A stretch of 64,000 bases of DNA from positions 1-64,000 of the forward strand of contig CABXKH010000001.1 in assembly GCA_902512685.1 (NCBI GenBank), given 5' to 3'. The stretch is from Paracoccaceae bacterium. Lineage in GTDB: Bacteria; Pseudomonadota; Alphaproteobacteria; Rhodobacterales; Rhodobacteraceae. Each line of letters opens with the position of its first letter. The first letter of the stretch is position 1. This document shows positions 9,104-21,053 of the stretch, piece by piece. The position numbers were made by a program, and so were the translations under genes. Below the pieces are notes generated by a model. The model saw only the letters and a list, made by a program, of their open reading frames with translations. It was not told where the DNA came from and ran no database searches.

Positions 9104-9357
9104 GATTGCGCGGCCACCAATACGTTGATGCCTTTGATGATGCTGTCAACGCTTGAGATATCAAAATCACTTTCGCTGGGATTATTGGCATTAAAGGGCA
9201 CCTGAATATCAAAGGCTTCCTCAATGGCGAAAATACTTTCAACCACCCCTAAACTGTCTATTCCCAAGCTTTGCAGGGTGCTGTCCAACGTTATATCCGA
9301 AGGGTCGAGAACCGCTTGCTCGGCTATAATTTCAATCACTTTGTCTTGAACGCTCAT
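9100..9357 (-). CDS. Acyl carrier protein, specialised type
   Basis: An 85-residue acidic protein with the phosphopantetheine motif LGIDSL; Ser35 is the attachment site. The following FAIEEAFDIQVPF segment resembles the helix II-III region of AcpXL, the carrier for very long chain acyl groups of lipid A in rhizobia, more than housekeeping AcpP (my visual impression only). It overlaps the KAS gene by 4 bp and lies 35 bp after lpxD. The likely role is to hold the acyl chain extended by the neighbouring KAS and possibly used by the neighbouring LpxD. Confidence 0.85.
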   Translation of the reverse strand: MSVQDKVIEIIAEQAVLDPSDITLDSTLQSLGIDSLGVVESIFAIEEAFDIQVPFNANNPSESDFDISSVDSIIKGINVLVAAQS

Positions 9358-9392
9358 TGCACTTCATCCCTTATCGACTTGCAAGGCTTAAT

Positions 9393-10508
9393 TTAGTTTT
9401 TTCCCGTTGGCTTTAACACAGCTTTTTGCAGCTTTTTAACGTCTTGAAATAATCTCGGCAGGCGGCGAAGAGCTTTGTAGGTTTCTATATGCTGATCCAT
9501 CTTGATGGCCGGATATCCAAGCATAACACGGCCTGCCGGCACATTGGACAGTACTTTTGTCGCACCGCCCGTAATCACATGATCCCCCACAAACACATTA
9601 TCGCTAATCCCTGTTTGTCCGCCCAAAACAACATTGTTGCCAATGCGCGCTGATCCGGCAATACCAACCTGTGCACAAATCAGGCAATCATTGCCGATCT
9701 GCACGTTATGCCCGATCTGGGATAGGTTATCGCATTTGACCCCATTGCCGATCACCGTATCGCGCACCGTGCCGCTGTCGACGCAGCTATTGGCGCCCAG
9801 TTCGACATCATCGCCGATCGTCACGCTGCCCAAGGAATGAATACGAGACCAGCTTTGCGCATTCAGATCGCCGCGCTCTTCGCCCAAGCTTTCGCGCACC
9901 TGCTCAACCGCAGATACCTCTGGAGTGACGAAAGAAAACCCATCTCCGCCCACCACCACACCGGGCTGGGCAACAAACCGGTCCCCGATGGTGACCCGGG
10001 CTCCGATTTTAACCGCTTCGCGCAATCTGGCATCCCTGCCCAATTGAGCGCTGTTTCCGATATAGCATTGCGCACCGATTTGGGCATTATCCCCGATAAC
10101 AGCGTCTTTTGCGATATAGCAGAACGGTCCAATTGACACCTCTTTGCCCAAAGTGGCGCTGCTTTCAATCACTGCTGTGGGATGTACGCCACTTGGCGCG
10201 GATTGCCCCGGATCCATCATGGCCGACAGCCCCGACAGCGCAAAGCGCGCCCGCGGCGCAACGATCGCGGCACGAAGCCCCATTGCCTGCCAATCAGCGC
10301 CGGGCCAAAGCATGGCCACCTGCGCTTTGCCTTCGGATAAATCAGCAGCATATTTAGCGTCCAGTGCCAACGCTATATCTGTGGATGTAGCCTGTGATGG
10401 TTCGGCAACGCCAGAGACAACAATATCGCCATCGCCGAAAACTTCGGCGTCAAGTGCTTTGGCAATCTGCTTAACCTGATAGTCCATGACCATTCCCATG
10501 TTGGGCAA
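9393..10508 (-). CDS. lpxD: UDP-3-O-(3-hydroxyacyl)glucosamine N-acyltransferase (LpxD family)
   Basis: About 371 residues. An N-terminal uridine-binding domain (about 10-100) is followed by a long left-handed beta-helix of hexapeptide repeats (IGDNAQIGAQCYIG and similar). The active-site signature QIGHNVQIG carries the catalytic His, and GGDGFSF matches the LpxD G-DGF loop. The helical C-terminal tail also fits. The family transfers a 3-hydroxyacyl chain from ACP to the glucosamine of lipid A. The usual alphaproteobacterial copy lies in bamA-lpxD-fabZ-lpxA; this one does not, so it may be a second, specialised paralogue. The TTG at 10508 has AAGGG 7 bases upstream; ATGs at 10499, 10493 and 10487 are alternatives. 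Confidence 0.85.
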   Translation of the reverse strand: MPNMGMVMDYQVKQIAKALDAEVFGDGDIVVSGVAEPSQATSTDIALALDAKYAADLSEGKAQVAMLWPGADWQAMGLRAAIVAPRARFALSGLSAMMDPGQSAPSGVHPTAVIESSATLGKEVSIGPFCYIAKDAVIGDNAQIGAQCYIGNSAQLGRDARLREAVKIGARVTIGDRFVAQPGVVVGGDGFSFVTPEVSAVEQVRESLGEERGDLNAQSWSRIHSLGSVTIGDDVELGANSCVDSGTVRDTVIGNGVKCDNLSQIGHNVQIGNDCLICAQVGIAGSARIGNNVVLGGQTGISDNVFVGDHVITGGATKVLSNVPAGRVMLGYPAIKMDQHIETYKALRRLPRLFQDVKKLQKAVLKPTGKN

Positions 10509-10512
10509 TGGA

Positions 10513-12159
10513 TTACCCTTGATTTGAAGTTATGACCACCCCTGCTTTTTGCAAAGCGGCAAATATTTGGGCATCGCGGCCATATATATCACGGCGAAAA
10601 CCAATTCGTCCGTCGTGGCCCGTTACCGCAGTGCGATAAATAATATGGACCGGAACCGGTTGCCGCAAAAATATTATATTTTCTTCACCCAGATCCAAGG
10701 CGGTCTGGAACGTCTTTTTCGGTGTACTCGTCTGTTTTGCCAAAAGCGCATAGGCAAAATCAAAAGGTTGGTGCAAGCGGATACAGCCGTGGGAAAAGGC
10801 TCTTTCATCTCTTGAAAAAAGCGATTTTTGCGGCGTGTCATGCAAATAGATATTATGCGGGTTGGGAAACATAAATTTGACCAACCCAAGAGCATTGCGC
10901 TGTGATGGTTTTTGTTTCAAATCATAGGGGAAATTTTCTTCGGTATAGTCATTAAAATTGATATTAAAACGATCCACACTTTCGCCTTCCGGGTTGATTA
11001 AGGTCAACTCGCTCAGCGCAAAGGGATCTAATTGAAGTTCTGGTAAATATTCCCCGACAGTGATCGAACGCGGCACATTCCACGTCGGGTTGACCACCAT
11101 ATGTTCCATCCGGTCCGAAAATTCAGGACTTCGGCGTTTTTCATCATTGGCCCCGATCACCGAACGGGTTTCAAAAACCACAACATCATCATCAAGAATT
11201 TTAGCTGAAAAATCCGTAAGGTTCACTTGGACTTGCCGTGCGCTTTTTGGCAGATCGAGCCAGTTCTCACCATTAACCCATCGCTCGCGCTCCATCGCCA
11301 CGCTGATGGCTTTGAGCCGGTCTTTAACCGGCACATTCAATTCAGCCAGGGTTAGTGGACCAGCCACACCATCGGGGGACAACCCGTGATCTTTTTGAAA
11401 GCTCTGCACCGCACTGCGCAAAATTTTCCCATATCGATCAGAGAGGGTGTTTCTTAAATATCCCTGTTCTATCAGTCGGTTACGCAAAGCTACAACTGAT
11501 TGACTACGTTCGCCAGGTCGCAATTTTTCTTCCACAAGCTTCGGCCCCCACCCTCCTTCCTTAAGGATGGTTAGAAAATCCTGACGCGCGGCAAGAAGGT
11601 TGCGATAATTGTCTGTTTGTGGCGGCAAAAGCGTAAAAAACTTATTGGAATCCATGGATGCAAGAGGATTAAGATAGTCACCATCCTTCAGGTACTTTAC
11701 CTTGCGAAAAATATTCGCATCCACTTTACCGGGAACAACCAATCCGGTGTGAACATCTGCTGCATAGCGCAGAAAAGATAGCGTCATCTGGCCCTCTAGA
11801 ACGCCCAAATCTTGTTGGGATTTCGCGCTGCGAGCAAGCGCCAGCAGCCGGTTAAGGCCGTATTTAAAGCTCGGAAGCCCGTGGGTGTCTGCATTTTCAA
11901 GCGCCCGTATCAGCGCGCTGCGCCGCGCCTTTTCGGGGGCATCCATACCGGCCCAAATAGGTGCAAAACCTCGGTCTTGATAAAACGCAAGTGCCGACCC
12001 ACGGTTTTCAAGCGTTTTGGCGAGAGCAAGGTTGAAAGCCAAATTTTCTGCCGCCAGCATCGATGAAAACAGCGTTGAAAACATGAAAAATGCGCCGCTT
12101 ATAAACATCAAAAGGCGCGCCGTAATGCAAGCCGATCTGCGCATCTTATAATGTATCAT
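10513..12159 (-). CDS. L,D-transpeptidase (YcbB-like, YkuD domain)
   Basis: A 548-residue exported protein. The N-terminus has a basic stretch and a hydrophobic segment (about 12-36) acting as signal peptide or anchor. A peptidoglycan-binding domain of the PG_binding_1 type follows at about 205-265 (QSFQKDHGLSPDGVAGPLT). The YkuD catalytic domain ends with HGCIRLHQP at 457-465, where Cys459 is the nucleophile. It forms 3-3 crosslinks in peptidoglycan or anchors proteins to it. It ends 4 bp before lpxD and is the first gene of the lpxD-acp-KAS cassette, linking wall and outer-membrane assembly. The length fits the YcbB/LdtD class. Confidence 0.88.
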   Translation of the reverse strand: MIHYKMRRSACITARLLMFISGAFFMFSTLFSSMLAAENLAFNLALAKTLENRGSALAFYQDRGFAPIWAGMDAPEKARRSALIRALENADTHGLPSFKYGLNRLLALARSAKSQQDLGVLEGQMTLSFLRYAADVHTGLVVPGKVDANIFRKVKYLKDGDYLNPLASMDSNKFFTLLPPQTDNYRNLLAARQDFLTILKEGGWGPKLVEEKLRPGERSQSVVALRNRLIEQGYLRNTLSDRYGKILRSAVQSFQKDHGLSPDGVAGPLTLAELNVPVKDRLKAISVAMERERWVNGENWLDLPKSARQVQVNLTDFSAKILDDDVVVFETRSVIGANDEKRRSPEFSDRMEHMVVNPTWNVPRSITVGEYLPELQLDPFALSELTLINPEGESVDRFNINFNDYTEENFPYDLKQKPSQRNALGLVKFMFPNPHNIYLHDTPQKSLFSRDERAFSHGCIRLHQPFDFAYALLAKQTSTPKKTFQTALDLGEENIIFLRQPVPVHIIYRTAVTGHDGRIGFRRDIYGRDAQIFAALQKAGVVITSNQG

Positions 12160-12452
12160 ATCTTAACGCCCTAAAAAACAATTCAATCGTCTTTAATATA
12201 TGCTAGAGACTTACTGATTTGTCCAATCACATTCAAGATACCAAACCGCTTTTTGCGCTTTTGTACCAATGGACTCTATTCCAAGGCCACAGATCAAAAA
12301 GCAGAAATCTGCGCAATTCAGAGTGCAAAGCGGTTGGCGTTTATTTTTGACTTGGTTGAGCGATGTTTTTATGCCATAAGCTTGCTTATCTGGGGAGATA
12401 CAACCGATCTGCACCTATGCCAATGGGCGCGGAAAAGAAAAGACGGCACGTG

Positions 12453-13022
12453 ATGGTCGAGACAGCAAACAACACGATAACCCGGCGAGGGTTGCTCGGA
12501 GCATTCGCTGCGACCGCGCTTGTCGCAGCGCCTGTGTATTCCAGAGCCGCCGGCTATATCAAAGGCGCTGGCGATTGTCGCTTTATCAACATGTACTCGC
12601 GACGCAGCGGTGAAGACTGCAAAACAGTTTACTGGATTGACGGTGAATATTTCAAAGATGCCATCGATGAGATCAGCCTGATCATGCGGGACTGGCGGCG
12701 CAATGAAACCAAAGACATCGATCTTCGCACCATTGATATTATGGCCGCCACACACCGCCTTTTAGACACCAACGAACCGTTTCAACTGCTTTCGGGATAT
12801 CGCAGCGCCAAAACCAATGCGATGCTGCGGCGCCAGTCGCGGTCTGTGGCAAAGAAATCACTGCATATCACAGGCCAAGCGGCTGATTTGCGGCTGTCAT
12901 CGCGTTCGGTACGTCAGTTAGCGCGTGCCGCACGCTCGTGCCACGCCGGCGGCGTGGGCAGCTATTCACGCTCGCGCTTTGTGCATATGGATTGCGGACC
13001 AGTTCGCACTTGGGGCCGATAA
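12453..13022 (+). CDS. Tat-exported DUF882 / M15-like peptidase
   Basis: A 189-residue protein. TRRGLLGAFAATALVAA (10-26) is a twin-arginine signal with Arg11-Arg12. The mature part carries HITGQAAD (His138, Asp145) and FVHMD (His178), the HxxGxAxD...H zinc-site pattern of the M15/DUF882 (YcbK-like) family, which cleaves peptidoglycan peptides in the periplasm. It is divergent from the L,D-transpeptidase gene, about 290 bp away, so the two wall enzymes share an upstream region. Longer in-frame starts at 12363 and 12423 are possible, but the Tat motif is best placed from the ATG at 12453. Confidence 0.82.
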   Translation: MVETANNTITRRGLLGAFAATALVAAPVYSRAAGYIKGAGDCRFINMYSRRSGEDCKTVYWIDGEYFKDAIDEISLIMRDWRRNETKDIDLRTIDIMAATHRLLDTNEPFQLLSGYRSAKTNAMLRRQSRSVAKKSLHITGQAADLRLSSRSVRQLARAARSCHAGGVGSYSRSRFVHMDCGPVRTWGR

Positions 13023-13101
13023 GCGCTGCATCAGGCTGCTTATTTTTAGATTTTTCAGGCTAATTTAGAACATTAGATAGTATACTGCCTTACGCCAAAG
13101 C

Positions 13102-14913
13102 TTAAGCAGCGATCCGGCAGTGCGGCATCATATGATCGACGAATACCTCACGCAATGTGCTTTGCACCACCAAATCTATTTGCCCAAAGCTATCAATCAC
13201 TGGCTCCAAGCCTGCGGCATCTGTCGATTTGAGATCATTAACTAACCAAGAAACATCATTCAGACTTGAAAATTTATCCACCGCCAGCGCCGCCGCGCAG
13301 AGCAAGGTGCGCGCATCGCGGCTTTCAATTTCTTCGGCCAAAGACAGGCCCAGATCAATGCGATCATCCATAAAACAGGCAAAAACCGCATCTGATTTAC
13401 GCTTATCGCCATTGGTCTGCCCCTGCGGGACCGGATCGTATTCAAGCGCCAAGAGCGTCAGGTCACAGCCCTTTTTCGTACCGCCCGTTTTCAGCAGCGC
13501 CTCACCGTATTGCTGCAAAATCCGGGGATCGTTGGGCACCATGTCAAAGGCTTTTTTGCCATGTTCAACGGCCAGCTTGAGCTTTCCGGTTCCGCTGTAA
13601 ACCGCAGACAGCAATCGATGACATTCGAAATCATTTGCATCTATCTTGACCGCCGTATCCAGAAGCCTGCTAAACTCCGGCAACAGTTCTTCAAAAGAGC
13701 GTTGAATAAAGCCCCGCGCCATGCCCTGACCAAGGGTGCAGGCCTTCCAGGCGTAGGCCTGCGCATTGCTTGGGTCTGCCTCAATGGCCGCATCAAACAT
13801 CTCCAGAGCCAGTTTATTTGATGCACTTTCGAATTGATGGTGCATTTCCTTGCCCTTGAGCAAAAACTCATAAGAGCTCATGTTTTCAGTTGGCTTACGT
13901 TTGGCCCGCTGCAGGCTCACCAATTCGATTTCACCAAGAATTGCTTGCGTCACGCTGCGCACGATTTCATCCTGCACTTCAAATATATCGTCAATGCTGC
14001 GGTCGAACCGTTTGCTCCACAATATTTCATTCGCATCGGTTTCAATCAGCGATACGGTCACCCGCACCTTATTACCGGACGAGCGAACAGATCCCTGAAT
14101 GACATAGTTCACCTTAAACTGCGTGATAAAATCATCCATATGATCATCGCTGTCGGCAAAGTTGACACTGGACTGCCGCGATACGATCGATAATTGCCGC
14201 ACCATGGATAATTCGGTCAGAATATCTTCATAAATTCCGTCGATCAAAAATGAACTGTCCTCGTTTGCATTCATATTTTTAAACGGCAAAACTGATAGGG
14301 TCGGCTTAATATCGCGTTTTACATCCTCTTTTTCGTCTACGACTTCCATGGCGTCATCTACCGTGGCCGTCTGATCGGTTGAAATCGTAAAAACTTCAAA
14401 TTCACTGGATATATTTTTTAGCTTTTTGGTGCCGGCCGCGCGTGAAATAGCTTCAATCCGCGATGCGACTTGTTCATTTATCAGGCGCGATACCAAAATT
14501 TGCCCCGGGGAACATTGGGCCTCAAGGCGTGCGGCGATGTTTACACCATTGCCATAAATATTTTCTTTTTCTACGATCACATCGTCACAATGAATACCCA
14601 CACGCCAAATCAGCTTCGTGTCATTCTCGGCGCCTTCTTCGTTTGCGGCAATCGACTTGTTGCGCTCGGATATGGCCTCTTGAAAGTTTATGGCACAGTT
14701 TACCGACTCCACCGGACTTGCAAATTCGGCCAGTACAGAATCGCCAGCCGTGTGAAAAATGCGCCCACCATGTTTGGCAATAAAGGCATCAATAATCTCA
14801 CGGCAAGCGTTTAAGCTTTCCAAAGTGCCCTCTTCGTTTTCCAGCATGTGCTTGCTGAAACTTACGCAATCTGAAGCTAATATGGTTGCAAATTTCCGAT
14901 TAACCGCGCGCAC
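13102..14913 (-). CDS. Class III adenylate cyclase fused to TolB-like and TPR domains
   Basis: A 603-residue predicted soluble protein. Residues 1-175 form a class III nucleotide cyclase domain: metal-binding Asp15 and Asp58 (TAGDSVLAEF), and transition-state Asn125 and Arg129 in GVNIAARLEA. The set appears complete, so the enzyme is probably active. A TolB-amidohydrolase-like segment follows (about 206-345, with an SVLPF start and VIQGSVR), then TPR-like helices (about 360-520). This layout is common in alphaproteobacteria as a putative cAMP-producing sensor. The GTG at 14913 is preceded by GGAG at suitable distance. What it senses is unknown; the neighbours (DUF882 and tgt) give no clue. 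Confidence 0.85.
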   Translation of the reverse strand: MRAVNRKFATILASDCVSFSKHMLENEEGTLESLNACREIIDAFIAKHGGRIFHTAGDSVLAEFASPVESVNCAINFQEAISERNKSIAANEEGAENDTKLIWRVGIHCDDVIVEKENIYGNGVNIAARLEAQCSPGQILVSRLINEQVASRIEAISRAAGTKKLKNISSEFEVFTISTDQTATVDDAMEVVDEKEDVKRDIKPTLSVLPFKNMNANEDSSFLIDGIYEDILTELSMVRQLSIVSRQSSVNFADSDDHMDDFITQFKVNYVIQGSVRSSGNKVRVTVSLIETDANEILWSKRFDRSIDDIFEVQDEIVRSVTQAILGEIELVSLQRAKRKPTENMSSYEFLLKGKEMHHQFESASNKLALEMFDAAIEADPSNAQAYAWKACTLGQGMARGFIQRSFEELLPEFSRLLDTAVKIDANDFECHRLLSAVYSGTGKLKLAVEHGKKAFDMVPNDPRILQQYGEALLKTGGTKKGCDLTLLALEYDPVPQGQTNGDKRKSDAVFACFMDDRIDLGLSLAEEIESRDARTLLCAAALAVDKFSSLNDVSWLVNDLKSTDAAGLEPVIDSFGQIDLVVQSTLREVFVDHMMPHCRIAA

Positions 14914-15095
14914 ATTCGATCTCCATTGATTTAATATCCTGTAGCGAAATGCTACTTTAATACCACAACAGTAAAATATCCCATTCTAAGACATCTGCAA
15001 AGCAAATCGCGCGAGGCCACCCCTTTGCTCTTGACCAATACTTTATGGGTATAAAAACAGACGAAAGCGTGGACTGTTCAGTTAAATCGGGCCGT

Positions 15096-16547
<1,452 letters not shown>

Positions 16548-17882
16548 TTACGCCTCTTCTTCGAGCGCTTCAACAGCTTTTTGCAAGTCGTCCTTGCTCA
16601 CTTCTTTTTCTTCAACCTGTGCCAGCTCAAACATGTAGTCGACAACTTTGTCTTCGAAAATTGGCGCTCTGAGCTGTTGCTGCATTTGCTGATTGTTTTG
16701 AACAAATTCAAAGAATTCACGCTCTTGACCAGGATACTGACGCGCCTGCGCCATTACAGCTTGGTTAATTTCAGCTTCGCTGACTTCAACCTTGGCCTGT
16801 TGGCCCAATTCCGCCAGCAAAAGCCCAAGACGTACGCGGCGCATCGCCAAAGATGTATGCTCTTCTGTGGTCTCGATCTCAGGATGATCATGGCCTTCGA
16901 CATTCGGGTTGTCTTCATGCCACAACTGATGCGCAATCTGGCTGGCTTCGGCGTCGACCAATGATGGTGGAAGCTCAAAGCTCACAAGCGTGTCTAACTG
17001 GTCCAGCAAGCCGCGTTTCATCACAGCCCGCGCCGCGCCGGCATATTCGTTTTCAAGCCGTTCACTGATTTGCGCTTTGAGACCTTTAAGGTCTTCCGCG
17101 CCGAATGTTGTTGCCAGTTCATCGTTGAGTTCTGCAGGAGCTGGTTCTTTTACAGCCTTGATTGTGCAATCAAAAACAGCATCTTTGCCAGCCAAATTTT
17201 CGGCGCCGTAATCAGCAGGAAAGGCCACTTCGACAGCCTTTTCTTCGCCAGCTTTGGTCCCGATCAGCTGATCTTCAAAACCTGGGATAAAGCTGTTTGA
17301 TCCCAGCACCAGAGGATAGTCCTCGGCAGATCCGCCTTCAAAGGCTTCGCCGTCCACTTTGCCCAGAAAATCAAACACAACCTGATCGCCCGACTTGGCT
17401 TTCGAGCCTTTGCGGCGGTCTTTGAAGTTTGGTGAGGTCTCGGCCAGTTTTTCCAGCGCCTCATCCACGGCAGAGTCATCCGCCTTGGCGACAAGTTTTT
17501 CCAAATTGATAGATTTCAGATCGACCTCAGGAATTGTGGGCAGCGCTTCATATGTCAGATCGACATGCACATCATCGCCCTCTTTCCAATCCTCATTGGT
17601 CATCTTGACATCCGGCTGCAACGCCGGCCGCTCCCCACTGTCTTCAAAGTGCTGGCTCATTGCACCGTCAATGCTTTCTTGCATTGCTTCACCGAGAAGC
17701 CGTTGTCCAAATTGCTTTTTGAGCAGGCTCATAGGAACTTTGCCTTTGCGAAACCCTTTCATTTCGACTTCGGGCTGTGCTTCCACCAGCTTTTCGTTCA
17801 CTTTCGCGTCAAGCTCACTGGCGCTTACGATGATAGAGTAGCCACGCTTTAAGCCTTCATTCAAGGTTTCGTTGACCTGCAT
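16548..17882 (-). CDS. tig: Trigger factor, ribosome-associated chaperone
   Basis: A 444-residue chaperone and peptidyl-prolyl isomerase. The ribosome-binding loop GFRKGKVP is at about 43-50. The FKBP-type domain ([20 protein letters not shown]...GFEDQLIG) occupies about 155-240. A helical C-terminal chaperone domain ends in an acidic EALEEEA tail. AAGGA precedes the ATG. The gene starts 26 bp from the 3' end of tRNA-Leu on the same strand, so the tRNA transcript may read into it. A strong terminator follows the stop. Confidence 0.96.
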   Translation of the reverse strand: MQVNETLNEGLKRGYSIIVSASELDAKVNEKLVEAQPEVEMKGFRKGKVPMSLLKKQFGQRLLGEAMQESIDGAMSQHFEDSGERPALQPDVKMTNEDWKEGDDVHVDLTYEALPTIPEVDLKSINLEKLVAKADDSAVDEALEKLAETSPNFKDRRKGSKAKSGDQVVFDFLGKVDGEAFEGGSAEDYPLVLGSNSFIPGFEDQLIGTKAGEEKAVEVAFPADYGAENLAGKDAVFDCTIKAVKEPAPAELNDELATTFGAEDLKGLKAQISERLENEYAGAARAVMKRGLLDQLDTLVSFELPPSLVDAEASQIAHQLWHEDNPNVEGHDHPEIETTEEHTSLAMRRVRLGLLLAELGQQAKVEVSEAEINQAVMAQARQYPGQEREFFEFVQNNQQMQQQLRAPIFEDKVVDYMFELAQVEEKEVSKDDLQKAVEALEEEA

Positions 17883-17908
17883 ATCTAGTGCGTCCTTCTT
17901 TTACCTTT

Positions 17909-17993
17909 TGGTGCGGGTGGAGGGACTTGAACCCCCACGCCTTGCGGCGCCAGAACCTAAATCTGGTGCGTCTACCAATTCCGCCACACCCGC
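17909..17993 (-). tRNA. tRNA-Leu (UAG anticodon)
   Basis: The minus strand folds as a class II tRNA of 85 nt including an encoded CCA. The acceptor arm GCGGGTG pairs with CACCCGC, the discriminator base is A, and the D-arm region is GGCGGAATTGGTAGACGC. The anticodon stem CCAGA/TCTGG encloses the TAG anticodon. A long variable arm and the T-loop GTTCAAGTC follow. A GATAAT box lies about 12 bp before the 5' end and may be its -10. It precedes tig on the same strand. Confidence 0.96.
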
Positions 17994-18686
<693 letters not shown>

Positions 18687-18715
18687 AACAAACTCATGAC
18701 AAAGGAATAAGTGAG

Positions 18716-20122
18716 ATGAGTACAAAAGCAGTTCTCAAGACTATTGCAGATGAAGATATCGAATATGTAGACATTCGCTTTACCGACCCACGCGGAAAGC
18801 TGCAGCATGTTACTGTAATGGCAGATCAAGTTGATGCAGACTTTATTGACGAAGGCTTTATGTTTGATGGTTCATCAATCGCTGGCTGGAAGTCAATTGA
18901 GGCTTCGGATATGAAGCTGATGATCGATACCGAAAGCGCGTATGTTGATCCCTTTTACGCAGAAAAAACTTTGTGTGTACATTGTTCGGTGGTAGAGCCA
19001 GATACAGGCGAAGCATATGAACGTGACCCACGCGGAACAGCGCAAAAAGCAGAAGCTTACCTGAAGTCATCTGGCATTGGAGATACAGCTTTTTTTGGCC
19101 CTGAAGCCGAGTTTTTCTTATTTGATGATGTTCGCTTTTCGAACTCAATCAACAAAGTTGCCTACGAAGTTGATGCGCTTGATGCATCTTGGAATACTGA
19201 TACTGAATATGAAATGGGTAATACCGGCCATAGACCGGGCGTAAAGGGTGGCTATTTCCCGGTTAACCCCACTGATGACGGGCAAGACATCCGTTCAGAA
19301 ATGCTCTCCACAATGAAGCGTTTGGGTATGAAAGTTGACAAGCATCACCATGAAGTGGCCTCTTGCCAACATGAGTTGGGCCTTATTTTCGGTAGCTTGA
19401 CCAAACAAGCTGATGAGCTTCAAAAATATAAGTATGTGATTCATAACGTTGCGCAGGCTTATGGAAAATCAGCAACCTTCATGCCTAAGCCTATCGCCGG
19501 TGATAACGGCACCGGCATGCATTGTAATATGTCAATCTGGAAAGATGGAAAACCACTTTTTGCGGGTGATCAATATGCAGACCTTAGCAACGAAGCGCTT
19601 TGGTTCATTGGCGGCATTCTAAAGCACGCAAAATCATTGAATGCATTCACCAACCCAGCTACCAATAGCTACAAACGCCTTATCCCAGGGTTCGAAGCCC
19701 CAGTTTTGCGCGCCTATTCCGCACGCAACAGATCGGGGTGCGTGCGTATTCCGTGGACAGAATCGCCTAAAGCAAAACGGGTTGAGGCGCGTTTCCCAGA
19801 TCCTGCAGCAAACCCCTATCTGTGCTTTGCTGCCTTGTTGATGGCTGGCCTTGACGGCATCAAAAACAAGATTGATCCGGGCGAAGCTATGGATAAAAAC
19901 CTTTATGATTTACCAGCGGAACAATTGGCAGATATTCCAACAGTTTGCGGATCATTGCGTGAAGCCGTCGAAGAATTGCAAGCCAATCACGACTTCTTGC
20001 TGGCTGGCGATGTTTTCACAAAAGATCAAATTGATGGATACATCGAATTGAAGATGGAAGAAATTGAAACCTATGAACATACCCCGCACCCTGTGGAATT
20101 CGGGATGTACTATAGCTGCTAG
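18716..20122 (+). CDS. glnA: Glutamine synthetase type I
   Basis: A 468-residue GSI-beta enzyme that makes glutamine from glutamate, ammonia and ATP as a dodecamer. Seen motifs are FDGSSIAGW near residue 50, [11 protein letters not shown] (metal ligands), [10 protein letters not shown], and NLYDLPAEQ near residue 398, whose Tyr is the adenylylation site. It is co-transcribed with glnB and ends in a strong terminator. Codon use is AT-richer than in the genes right of 31 kb. Confidence 0.97.
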   Translation: MSTKAVLKTIADEDIEYVDIRFTDPRGKLQHVTVMADQVDADFIDEGFMFDGSSIAGWKSIEASDMKLMIDTESAYVDPFYAEKTLCVHCSVVEPDTGEAYERDPRGTAQKAEAYLKSSGIGDTAFFGPEAEFFLFDDVRFSNSINKVAYEVDALDASWNTDTEYEMGNTGHRPGVKGGYFPVNPTDDGQDIRSEMLSTMKRLGMKVDKHHHEVASCQHELGLIFGSLTKQADELQKYKYVIHNVAQAYGKSATFMPKPIAGDNGTGMHCNMSIWKDGKPLFAGDQYADLSNEALWFIGGILKHAKSLNAFTNPATNSYKRLIPGFEAPVLRAYSARNRSGCVRIPWTESPKAKRVEARFPDPAANPYLCFAALLMAGLDGIKNKIDPGEAMDKNLYDLPAEQLADIPTVCGSLREAVEELQANHDFLLAGDVFTKDQIDGYIELKMEEIETYEHTPHPVEFGMYYSC

Positions 20123-20140
20123 TTCCTAATACTTTTCAGA

Positions 20141-20169
20141 AAAAAGGCGCCCTTTTCGGGGCGCCTTTT
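20141..20169 (+). terminator. Rho-independent terminator of glnBA
   Basis: GGCGCCC (20146-20152) pairs with GGGCGCC (20159-20165) across a 6-base loop. It is flanked by AAAAA on the left and TTTT on the right, about 24 bp after the glnA stop. The A-run on the left could let it work in the other direction for the convergent DUF3445 gene. Confidence 0.92.
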
Positions 20170-20221
20170 GCTTTCTGCTATTGCAATTATAACGAACATA
20201 ATCCCAATCCAATTAATCTTA

Positions 20222-20950
20222 TTATAGCTTTAAAACATGGGTATGTATTGCAAAAATAACGGATTGTGACTGCGGAAGTCTAAAAAGAACTTGCCTCTCC
20301 GAGCGTAAAAAACGCCGTTCAGAGATTTTCAACTGTGGTCTTCGATTTGCTGTTTTCCTTGGTTGGAATAAATCTGGTGCGTCATAGTAAAGCTCATTAA
20401 ACCGCCACAACGGCTTTTGCGGCTTAATCCCGTCAAAAAGACGCTGGACGCGCCTTCCTACATCTTTGTTATAGGTTTGAATTGGCCCGTGAATGATCGA
20501 TAAAGGACGTAAAAATTGTTCTTCTAGGCTCCAACTGGATGGAAAACATAAAATCGCGCCTGTCAAAATATGCTCGTCTTTATGTTTTTGCAAAATGCAA
20601 AAGTCACATTGCACCAAATGGCCGAGCGTTAATAACGGCTCAGAGCAGTTCAAAGAAACCTCGCGACCATCCGGGCACTCTACAATATCTTTGGTAATCT
20701 TAAATCCATCCAAAAATGGGAGAAAATTCAGAACAGCATCTAACAACTCTTGCGCTACTTCAAATGCCATTGAATCAAGCCGCGTGACGTCTTTTTTATG
20801 ATCTTTAATCAATCTTTCACGCTCTGCCATTTGTAAAGCATAGGCGCTGTCTATGATGATCAGATTCTTAGGATCAAGCGGCGCGACGGCTGGCAATGAC
20901 CTTTTGGGGTTCAAAGCATATGGCAAACTGTCTTGTAAAATTTCTGTCAT
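20222..20950 (-). CDS. DUF3445 protein (heme-dependent oxidative N-demethylase-like)
   Basis: About 242 residues. The segments GAILCFPSSWSLEEQFLRPLS, IHGPIQTY, VQRLFDGIKPQKPLWRFNE, RRFLRSERQVLFRLP and a final FAIHTHV match DUF3445, whose founding member is the alpha subunit of a heme-dependent oxidative N-demethylase. The family is typical of marine roseobacters and is poorly characterised outside that enzyme. It is divergent from dddP, about 100 bp away. Partner subunits of the known enzyme are not next to it, so demethylase activity is inferred only. An in-frame TTG at 20965 could add five residues. Confidence 0.75.
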   Translation of the reverse strand: MTEILQDSLPYALNPKRSLPAVAPLDPKNLIIIDSAYALQMAERERLIKDHKKDVTRLDSMAFEVAQELLDAVLNFLPFLDGFKITKDIVECPDGREVSLNCSEPLLTLGHLVQCDFCILQKHKDEHILTGAILCFPSSWSLEEQFLRPLSIIHGPIQTYNKDVGRRVQRLFDGIKPQKPLWRFNELYYDAPDLFQPRKTANRRPQLKISERRFLRSERQVLFRLPQSQSVIFAIHTHVLKL

Positions 20951-21053
20951 GGTCAAAGAATTCAACTAAAGCGACCCCAAAGCAAGTCGTAAACGGACGA
21001 GACGGCAGTGTTTTCTTGTTTAACGTATGACAAAGCAAAGCCGGAGTAGCAAA
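20951..21053. promoter_or_regulatory. Divergent promoter region of DUF3445 gene and dddP
   Basis: About 100 bp separate the two start codons and must hold both promoters. GGAG lies 8 bases before the dddP ATG. No exact long palindrome was seen. A partial similarity between GTCGTAAAC and the reverse of GTTTAACGTATGAC is too imperfect to call an operator. Confidence 0.35.
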
